Positions 1 to 4,452 of a stretch of 6,702 nucleotides of DNA are shown piece after piece (the first letter of the stretch is position 1; the number at the start of each line of letters is the position of its first letter). The DNA lies in assembly GCA_030652715.1 (NCBI GenBank), contig JAUSQB010000311.1:1-6702 (forward strand). The letters are read 5' to 3'. Made by a program: the position numbers and the translations under genes. The DNA is from Rugosibacter sp. Its GTDB lineage: Bacteria; Pseudomonadota; Gammaproteobacteria; Burkholderiales; Rhodocyclaceae. A model generated the notes under the pieces. It was not told where the DNA came from, made no database searches, and saw nothing but the letters and a program-made list of their open reading frames with translations.

Positions 1-141
1 CGCAACGAGACCTTCGCCGGACTGGGTTATCTTGCGCAACCCGATCGCCCGGTCACCACGTGGGATGAGTCGCATCTTGGTCAGGGGATTTTCTACCACT
101 CTCGTGAATTGACCCCCTCCTTCACCGAGGTCTATACCTGA
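1..141 (+). CDS. Catechol 2,3-dioxygenase (extradiol, VOC superfamily), C-terminal 46 residues only
   Basis: The open frame runs in from the left edge and stops at TGA 139-141, so only the C-terminal tail is present. The tail reads [20 protein letters not shown] and ends TEVYT. This is the tail pattern of XylE-type catechol 2,3-dioxygenases (P-V-x-W ... G-x-x-I-F-Y-H ... F-x-x-V-x-T), which I know from the TOL plasmid enzyme. The same tail, more diverged, ends both - strand dioxygenases in this window (PIVW ... AFYY ... FFEVVT and PVVW ... ALSYY ... FFLPCV). Enzymes of this family open the catechol ring next to the hydroxyls, using Fe(II) and O2, to give 2-hydroxymuconic semialdehydes. The iron ligands lie outside the window, so activity cannot be judged. 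It is closed off from the next gene by the terminator at 150-188. Confidence 0.8.
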   Translation, partial: RNETFAGLGYLAQPDRPVTTWDESHLGQGIFYHSRELTPSFTEVYT

Positions 142-149
142 TGCAGACC

Positions 150-188
150 AAAGAGCCCTCTGCCAAGTTAGAGTAGAGGGCTCTTTTT
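150..188 (+). terminator. Rho-independent terminator after the partial dioxygenase gene
   Basis: A perfect 12-bp stem has its left arm at 150-161 (AAAGAGCCCTCT) and its right arm at 175-186 (AGAGGGCTCTTT). A 13-nt loop separates them and the stem runs into a T tract at 184-188. It begins 8 bases after the stop codon of the upstream gene. It therefore separates that transcript from the monooxygenase gene, which must have its own promoter between about 189 and 260 or rely on read-through. Confidence 0.9.
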
Positions 189-225
189 GGCCCGTTGCCG
201 CAGCCTTTTAACAGACGGCATTTTA

Positions 226-245
226 AATGCAGAATTTCTTGCATT
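226..245. promoter_or_regulatory. Short dyad in the upstream region of the xylM-like gene
   Basis: AATGCA at 226-231 is repeated inverted as TGCATT at 240-245, with 8 bases between. It lies about 30-50 bases upstream of the start codon, in the only stretch (189-260) that can hold a promoter for the xylM-like gene. It could be an operator half-site pair. Six-base arms in AT-rich DNA can also arise by chance. I could not place convincing -35/-10 boxes here. Confidence 0.2.
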
Positions 246-274
246 GCAATTTATCTATCGGGAGGGAAACAACC

Positions 275-1407
275 ATGGATTATTTACGTTATTACTTCAA
301 TACGCTATTAGTGTTGGCAGCGATTCTGGGCTTTTATCTTGGCGGCCAATGGGTATGGCTCGGAGCCTCGACCTATCTGGTCTTGCTTGCACTTGATCTT
401 CTGCTCACCAATGACTATAAAAACCGCAAGATCAATCATCCGTTCCTTGTCGATTTTTCGCTGTATTTACATGTAGCACTCATGCTTGTCATGTACGGCA
501 TGTTTGCCTGGCGCATGAAACAGGGCTTCCCCCCGGGGCAACCACCTACAATCTTGCCCTGCTGGGGAGCTTTGTAAGCCTTGTCTGGATTAGCGCAGTA
601 CCCAATCTTCCGATTGCGCATGAATTAATGCACAGACGCAGTGCATTCGAGCGTTTTTTGGCAAACATAGCCGCCACATTCTTTTTCGATCCGCACCGCG
701 CCATAGGGCATGTGCATACCCATCACCTGCACTTTGATACAGAACAAGATAGCGATACCCCGCTGCGCGGGGAAAAGTTTTATGAATTCATCTGGCGCGC
801 GACAAAGGGTGCCTATCTCGACACCTTTGAGCTTGAAAAACGCCGCATGGCTGTAAAGGATAAAAGTGTCTGGGGACCCAGCAGCATCGTCTTCTGGGGA
901 ATTGTCGCGGTGTTTGGCACACCGCTCGTCATTGGCCTATACGCAGGCTGGCTTGCAGGGGTTATTGCCTTGTCCGCCATGGTTACTACCAAGCTCCTCC
1001 TTGAAGCCCTCAACTATTTACAACACTACGGGCTGCAACGCGACACCAGTCAACCGATTGAAGATCGGCATACGTGGCACCATTTCTCAACCATGTCACG
1101 CATTGCCGGGCTTGAGATTACCAACCACATTGATCATCACCGTGATGGCTTTCTACCTTTCTACGCATTGAAAGTCCACAAAGGCGCGCCTGAAATGCCC
1201 AGTGTGTTCATCTGCGCCCCTGCCGCTTTTATTCCCTGGGTGTGGGACAACCTCATTGTCAAGCCACGCCTTAAAAAATGGGATCTGGAATGTGCTTCCC
1301 CTGAAGAACAAGCATTGGCACGCAAAGCAAATCTGCGCGCCGGATGGCCTGACTGGATAGGCGAATCCCAAGCCGCAACTGCGCAGCATAGCAAGGCTGC
1401 GGTTTAA
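275..1407 (+). pseudogene. xylM: XylM/CymAa-type alkyl-aromatic (xylene/p-cymene) monooxygenase, membrane hydroxylase subunit, one-base frameshift
   Basis: This family is a membrane di-iron hydroxylase, related to AlkB, that oxidises ring methyl groups to benzylic alcohols with O2 and electrons from a separate reductase. ATG 275 is preceded by GGGAGGG (260-266) at 8-nt spacing. The N-terminus MDYLRYY ... FYLGGQWVWLG matches XylM. The frame reading from 275 stops at 577, while the rest continues in the -1 frame to TAA 1405-1407. Joining them at the C6G4 tract (529-538) gives about 377 residues; XylM has 369. The histidine boxes are intact: HELMH (619-633), HVHTHH, LQHYG and NHIDHH (near 1129-1140). 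Hydrophobic segments lie at the N-terminus and near 880-1010. No other stop interrupts it, so the shift is recent, a sequencing error, or less likely a recoding site. No reductase (xylA/cymAb) gene is nearby. XylM and CymAa cannot be separated by eye. Confidence 0.85.
529..538 (+). other. Frameshift site in the xylM-like gene (C6G4 tract)
   Basis: Codons TTC CCC CCG GGG (527-538) are the last that fit XylM in the first frame. From GGG 535-537 the -1 frame continues the family alignment (G-A-T-T-Y-N-L-A-L-L-G-S-F) without a stop. The data therefore lack one base here, or the ribosome would have to slip back by one. The tract C CCC CCG formally fits the X XXY YYZ slippery pattern. I see no clear stimulatory stem just downstream, and a homopolymer indel is the simpler explanation. 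Confidence 0.8.
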
Positions 1408-1423
1408 AGAAAAGCGACAAACT

Positions 1424-1468
1424 AAACCGGGGCAACCCTCTCCACAAGGGGGTTACCCCGGTTTTTTT
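1424..1468 (+). terminator. Rho-independent terminator after the xylM-like gene
   Basis: The left arm (1424-1438) and right arm (1450-1464) pair over 15 positions with one C-A mismatch. The lower stem is AAACCGGGG with CCCCGGTTT. The right arm runs into seven T residues at 1462-1468. It starts 17 bases after the stop codon and faces the convergent dioxygenase operon. Confidence 0.9.
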
Positions 1469-1491
1469 ATTTCACCAAATCCAGACGTTAA

Positions 1492-1515
1492 AAAAGTCGG
1501 CGCTGGCGATACGGC
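1492..1515 (+). repeat. Left copy of a 24-bp inverted repeat bracketing the dioxygenase pair
   Basis: The repeat starts AAAAGTCGG and ends GATACGGC. The reverse complement of the same 24 bases occurs at 3693-3716, with no mismatch. Weaker similarity extends outward: ACGTT sits just outside both copies, with a one-base length difference in the A run. This copy lies between the xylM terminator and the terminator of the - strand operon, outside any gene. It resembles a terminal inverted repeat, but no transposase is present and I see no target duplication. Confidence 0.75.
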
Positions 1516-1525
1516 GACGGCACGA

Positions 1526-1553
1526 GAAAAAGACAGCCTCCTAAGGAAGAGGC
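1526..1553 (-). terminator. Probable terminator of the - strand dioxygenase operon
   Basis: Read on the - strand, GCCTC (1553-1549) pairs with GAGGC (1540-1536) across an 8-nt loop. TGTC and a run of five T residues (1531-1526 region) follow. The stem is only 5 bp, so it is weaker than the two + strand terminators, but it sits 17 bases past the stop codon at 1570, where a terminator is expected. Confidence 0.5.
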
Positions 1554-1569
1554 CGATGGGAACCACAAT

Positions 1570-2529
1570 CTACACACAAGGCAGGAAAAATTCCTCCGGT
1601 ACCAGCGCCTCATCGTAATAGGACAATGCCTCGCGCAGATGGGCTTTTGACCATACGACAGGCTGAATTTCCGGATGCACTTCTGTCATCCGGCCGCCTG
1701 AACACAACTCCAGGCGAATTCCGTTGCTGTCGTAAAAATGCAGCGAGAAGGTATTGCCATACGGCTGCCGCAAAGGCCCCAGAAGATCGATCGCCACCCC
1801 GTCGCTGCGCAGGTAATAGCCATCGGCCATAATGTCCGAAGCATCTTCTTTGGTGAAGGCGACATGGTGGAGCTTGACTTCCTTGCCGGGGTAAATCGCC
1901 ACTTCCTGTCCGCCGACGTTCTTCGCCATACGAAAGAGCAGGCTGGAGATCGTTTTTCCAGCCTCATCAACCACCTTCTCCGAAGCAAGAAAACCCAGCA
2001 CGTCACTGAAGAACGCATTGGCCTGTGCCGGATCGGGCGAGGTGAAGGCAACGTGGTTGATATTAAGCGGTGCTGCCATGCCGCGCAGGGCTTTGGGGGC
2101 AACCCAGTCCGGGCCTTCATAGCCGCTGACGTAGCCCAGCATATCCATGGTGGCAAAAAGCCGGATACGAGGGCCCGCCGGTACGGTAAAGGCAATGGAT
2201 TTCCCCAGCCCCTGCAAGACACTGTTGGCGTCAGCCCGCTCGACCGTAACGCCTGCCTCGGCGAGTTTTTTCTGGAAACTGTCAAGATCATTGTCATCGC
2301 GAACATGGAAGCCGATTTCGACCAGCCCCGGAGTATCCCTGTGATCGACAACAAAAGAGAACTTATAGGGTTCGTGCCAGCAGCGGAAGGTAACGCGGTG
2401 AGGCTCGCTACCGGTTTCCAGCAAACCCAGTTCGCTCGTGTAGAACTTTCTGGTTTTCAACAGGCGCGAATCCTTGACGGCAATCCATGCATAGCCCAGA
2501 CGATGTATGCCACGGTGCAACAAGCTCAT
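1570..2529 (-). CDS. Divergent extradiol ring-cleavage dioxygenase (VOC superfamily), 319 residues, altered second-sphere residues
   Basis: It has two tandem VOC modules, about residues 8-125 and 154-280, followed by the catechol dioxygenase C-terminal tail (PVVWSKAHLREALSYY). The iron ligands expected in domain 2 are present: H159 (NINHVAF), H222 (LHHVAF) and E274 (IRLELCSGG). By hand alignment to XylE, the acid-base residues H199, H246 and Y255 are replaced by Q208, Q255 and H264. The neighbouring 307-residue enzyme keeps all three. ATG 2529 is preceded by GAGGAGA at about 6-nt spacing. It lies 21 bp after the neighbour's stop, so the two are surely co-transcribed. It probably binds Fe(II) or Mn(II) and may cleave a catechol or another dihydroxylated ring. 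The substrate is unknown, and a changed reaction or a non-catalytic role is possible. Confidence 0.85.
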   Translation of the reverse strand: MSLLHRGIHRLGYAWIAVKDSRLLKTRKFYTSELGLLETGSEPHRVTFRCWHEPYKFSFVVDHRDTPGLVEIGFHVRDDNDLDSFQKKLAEAGVTVERADANSVLQGLGKSIAFTVPAGPRIRLFATMDMLGYVSGYEGPDWVAPKALRGMAAPLNINHVAFTSPDPAQANAFFSDVLGFLASEKVVDEAGKTISSLLFRMAKNVGGQEVAIYPGKEVKLHHVAFTKEDASDIMADGYYLRSDGVAIDLLGPLRQPYGNTFSLHFYDSNGIRLELCSGGRMTEVHPEIQPVVWSKAHLREALSYYDEALVPEEFFLPCV

Positions 2530-2550
2530 GCGTGTCTCCTCGTACAGTAT

Positions 2551-3474
2551 TTAGGTAACGACTTCAAAGAAATTGGCCGGAACGGCGCTCTCGTAATAAA
2601 AAGCGCCTCTAGGGATATGCTCACCCGCCCAGACGATGGGAGGTACATTGCCCCGGATAGTTGGCGCTTCGTAAATTCCGCACTGGAATTCGTTGCGATT
2701 GCCGGAAGGGTCAAAGAAATACGTCGTCGTAACGCCGCCAATACCATGGCGGCTGATGCCATAGTCCAGCGTCGTGATTTTTCTGTGCTTGAGCATATCG
2801 ACACGACGAATAACATCTGCCCGGTCATTCACATAAAAAGCAATGTGGTGCAGGCTATTGGGCGGCCCGGGCGCAAAGGCAAGATTATGAACCGTGCTGC
2901 TCGTTGTCAAAAAGAAAGCAAATGAACTGCCATCGGGCCCCAGAATCGTTTCGGTCAGGTTAAAGTCCAATGCTTCCATCAAAAACTTGACGGATTTATC
3001 GCAATCGTTTCCAGCCAGCAGGGCATGGTCAAGATGCGTCACCGGGGATATGCCATCTACGTGATCAAGAATAATATCCGGGTCTTTCATGCCATAGCTG
3101 TAGCCGACCTTCTCGGAATGATAAAAAAGGTTGAATACGTGCCCGGATGGCAGGGTGATCATGAGCCCGTCGCCCTGCCCCAAAATGTCGGCGCTGGCAA
3201 TACGGCGCGTGACCAGACCCCAGTCCCTGGCGGCAATCTCGGCTTCCGTCAAGTCATTGATGTCACTCACTTTGAAACCGACGTGATCCAGCCCGGCGCG
3301 GTCAGAGGCATTAAGAATAATGCAGTGATGATCTTGCGACTCGTGTGCTTGCAAGTAGACCTGGCCAAGCTGCCGCCCGGTCACTCGCAGACCAACCACA
3401 TCGGTGTAATGCTTTTCGCTGGCAGCAATATCCAGTGCATAAATGCTCATGTAACTTAATCGTGTCACAGCCAT
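2551..3474 (-). CDS. Catechol 2,3-dioxygenase (extradiol, XylE-type), 307 residues
   Basis: This enzyme would cleave catechol or alkylcatechol between C2 and C3 with Fe(II) and O2, in the cytoplasm, as the ring-opening step of a meta pathway. Two VOC modules are visible (about 7-120 and 146-265). In domain 2 the ligands are H150 (HLDHALL), H210 (LHHIAF) and E262 (GNRNEF). The catalytic second-sphere residues H196 (VHNLAF), H243 (SRHG) and Y252 (TYFFDPSG) are all present. The tail is PIVW ... AFYY ... FFEVVT. ATG 3474 gives 307 residues, the length of XylE, and has GAGGAG 7 nt upstream. The frame stays open back to a TTG at 3546, but that extension is lysine/glutamate-rich, lacks a ribosome site and adds nothing conserved. 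It is the first gene of a two-gene operon. Codons for residues 90-98 contain the third copy of the repeat that brackets this operon. Confidence 0.93.
   Translation of the reverse strand: MAVTRLSYMSIYALDIAASEKHYTDVVGLRVTGRQLGQVYLQAHESQDHHCIILNASDRAGLDHVGFKVSDINDLTEAEIAARDWGLVTRRIASADILGQGDGLMITLPSGHVFNLFYHSEKVGYSYGMKDPDIILDHVDGISPVTHLDHALLAGNDCDKSVKFLMEALDFNLTETILGPDGSSFAFFLTTSSTVHNLAFAPGPPNSLHHIAFYVNDRADVIRRVDMLKHRKITTLDYGISRHGIGGVTTTYFFDPSGNRNEFQCGIYEAPTIRGNVPPIVWAGEHIPRGAFYYESAVPANFFEVVT
3182..3207 (+). repeat. Third, imperfect copy of the bracketing repeat, inside the 307-residue dioxygenase gene
   Basis: These 26 bases match 1491-1516 at 24 positions and have the same orientation as the left copy. 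The core GTCGGCGCTGGC is identical. On the - strand they encode residues near 90-98 of the dioxygenase (RRIASADIL), between the two VOC modules' core strands. This part of the protein fits the family, so the copy is native coding sequence rather than an insertion. Confidence 0.7.
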
Positions 3475-3505
3475 TGCATTCTCCTCTTTTTTTTGTTCAG
3501 CAGAT

Positions 3506-3542
3506 TTTTTGAAATCTCGCATAACGGCCATCTGTTCAAAAA
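3506..3542 (-). repeat. AU-rich inverted repeat in the leader of the dioxygenase operon
   Basis: TTTTTGAA at 3506-3513 is inverted as TTCAAAAA at 3535-3542, with 21 bases between. It is expected to be in the transcribed leader if the promoter at 3561-3589 is right. A second small hairpin overlaps its proximal arm: AGATTT 3502-3507 with AAATCT 3512-3517, 4-nt loop. The two cannot form together. They may be a protein-binding dyad, a leader structure or chance in AT-rich DNA. Confidence 0.25.
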
Positions 3543-3560
3543 CCAAACCGCTTTTGCCAC

Positions 3561-3589
3561 ATGATCATTTTTTAGTTAACTTCTGTGAA
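3561..3589 (-). promoter_or_regulatory. Candidate sigma-70 promoter of the dioxygenase operon
   Basis: Read on the - strand, TTCACA (3589-3584, 5 of 6 matches to the -35 consensus) and GATCAT (3566-3561, 4 of 6 matches to -10) are 17 bases apart. Transcription would start near 3554, about 80 bases before the start codon. The FNR box would then be centred near -70, a spacing used by class I activators. An alternative -10, TACCCT (3594-3589), lies exactly 22 bases from the FNR box edge, as in a class II promoter centred at -41.5. Confidence 0.4.
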
Positions 3590-3616
3590 GGGTAAATGAC
3601 CTGTGCCGAACCCCAG

Positions 3617-3630
3617 TTGACTTGAATCAA
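3617..3630. promoter_or_regulatory. FNR/Anr box upstream of the dioxygenase operon
   Basis: TTGAC-TTGA-ATCAA matches the FNR/Anr consensus TTGAY-N4-RTCAA at every fixed position. It lies 142 bases upstream of the dioxygenase start codon. It serves the - strand operon or nothing, because no + strand gene follows and the gene to the right reads the same way, toward it. The window also encodes an FNR protein with the recognition-helix residues E, S and R that read TTGA. Whether binding activates or represses depends on which promoter is used. Confidence 0.6.
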
Positions 3631-3692
3631 TTGAATCACAGATTTATCGGCAAGCCTTAGGGTACGATTCTGCCCTGACACAGCATCCAGGT

Positions 3693-3716
3693 GCCGTATC
3701 GCCAGCGCCGACTTTT
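3693..3716 (-). repeat. Right copy of the 24-bp inverted repeat bracketing the dioxygenase pair
   Basis: This is the exact reverse complement of 1492-1515. It overlaps the first two bases, in + strand order, of the TAA stop of the SafE-like gene (3715-3717). The two copies thus enclose 1516-3692: the operon, its promoter and its terminator. ACGTT lies just outside this copy too when read on the - strand. Confidence 0.75.
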
Positions 3717-4419
3717 AAACGTGACAGATGATGCCCTGCCATAGTTTGCCGCCAAGCGTCGTGGCATTGACAAGGCCCCACACACCAAACGCCAGAACCA
3801 GAAAACCACTGCCAAAACGCAACGCACGGCCCTGAATAACGCGGCGAAAGCGCACCAGCAACAGCCCCGCCAGCATGAGATTGGGCAGCGTACCAAGACC
3901 AAAGGCGAGCATGATCAAAGCACCGCGCACCGGGCTTCCGGAAAGCAGCGTCAGCGCCAGCACGCTATACACCAGCCCGCAGGGCAGCCAGCCCCACAAC
4001 ATGCCCAGCGGCAAGGCTTGCGCCACTCCGCGCACAGGCAAAAAGCGACGTGTCAATGGCTGCACGCGTCGCCACAACCATTGCCCGGCACGCTCGACAA
4101 AAGCCAGCGTCTGAGTCATGCCGGTAAGATAAAGACCGAGGCCAATCAGCATCAGATTGGCGGCTATGTAGAGCGTCATCTGCACTGGCAGCCAATGATC
4201 AAGTAACAGCCCAAGGCTTCCCACCGCTCCCATCAAGGCACCTGCCACCATATAACTGCCAATACGGCCGAGGTTATAGGCCAGATGGATTGACCAGGGC
4301 GTTTTTTGACGAGGAATCTGTACCGTCAGCGCGGAAACGATGCCACCGCACATGCCCGCGCAGTGCACTCCGCCGAGCAGCCCAACAAGGAATACCGCAA
4401 AAAAACCAGTGTCATACAT
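3715..4419 (-). CDS. SafE/TauE-like (DsbD_2-type) integral membrane protein, 234 residues
   Basis: This is a hydrophobic protein with about six predicted membrane segments (near 5-30, 50-72, 80-100, 133-160, 163-190 and 203-220). Conserved signatures are GGVHCAGMCGG (H19, C20, C24) in the first segment and GWLPCGLVY (C147) in the fourth. These mark the family annotated as sulfite exporter TauE/SafE or DsbD_2, often found beside ccoGHIS, hemN and fnr in proteobacteria. A role in cbb3 oxidase maturation or in metal or thiol handling is inferred from that context; transport of sulfite is not shown. Its start, ATG 4419, lies 33 bases after the hemN stop, on the same strand, so it is likely the second gene of a hemN operon. 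The ribosome site is poor (AAGATA), so translation may be weak. The C-terminus (GIICHV) abuts the bracketing repeat. Confidence 0.88.
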   Translation of the reverse strand: MYDTGFFAVFLVGLLGGVHCAGMCGGIVSALTVQIPRQKTPWSIHLAYNLGRIGSYMVAGALMGAVGSLGLLLDHWLPVQMTLYIAANLMLIGLGLYLTGMTQTLAFVERAGQWLWRRVQPLTRRFLPVRGVAQALPLGMLWGWLPCGLVYSVLALTLLSGSPVRGALIMLAFGLGTLPNLMLAGLLLVRFRRVIQGRALRFGSGFLVLAFGVWGLVNATTLGGKLWQGIICHV

Positions 4420-4452
4420 CGGATATCTTGTACTGTCCTGTCTGGTACGTGA

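Larger units (their letters stand above)
3475..3714. other. 240-bp gene-free region between the dioxygenase operon and the SafE-like gene
   Basis: I see no gene here. The region holds the leader and promoter of the - strand dioxygenase operon, an FNR/Anr box (3617-3630) and the right copy of the bracketing repeat (3693-3716). The leader is AT-rich, with a run of eight T residues on the + strand (A on the - strand) just ahead of the ribosome site. No terminator for the SafE-like gene was found in it, so read-through into the dioxygenase pair cannot be excluded. Confidence 0.7.

Noticed and set aside
188..204. A possible sigma-54 promoter (TGGCCC ... GC) upstream of the xylM-like gene, as on TOL plasmids.
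   Set aside because: The spacing between the GG and GC elements is 12 bases instead of the required 10, and the rest of the consensus is poor.
227..274. An earlier ATG at 227 for the xylM-like gene.
   Set aside because: The 16 extra residues do not fit XylM. ATG 275 has a strong ribosome site (GGGAGGG) and begins the conserved MDxLRYY N-terminus.
529..535. Programmed -1 frameshifting at C CCC CCG as the explanation for the split xylM-like gene.
   Set aside because: The heptamer fits formally, but the family is normally encoded in one frame, I see no stimulator, and a homopolymer indel is much more likely. It is kept only as an alternative.
1738..2925. A 395-codon open frame on the + strand running across both - strand dioxygenase genes.
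   Set aside because: It is antisense to two genes with ribosome sites, family motifs and expected lengths. Its translation shows no recognisable domain, and the frame is kept open by the codon use of the opposite strand.
3475..3546. A 24-residue N-terminal extension of the 307-residue dioxygenase starting at TTG 3546.
   Set aside because: There is no ribosome site, the composition is unlike a VOC domain, and ATG 3474 has GAGGAG at good spacing and gives the family length.
3657..3902. An 81-codon - strand open frame overlapping the end of the SafE-like gene.
   Set aside because: It is in a different frame of the same strand, inside a clear membrane protein gene, and has no family features. 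Its tail simply reads through the bracketing repeat.
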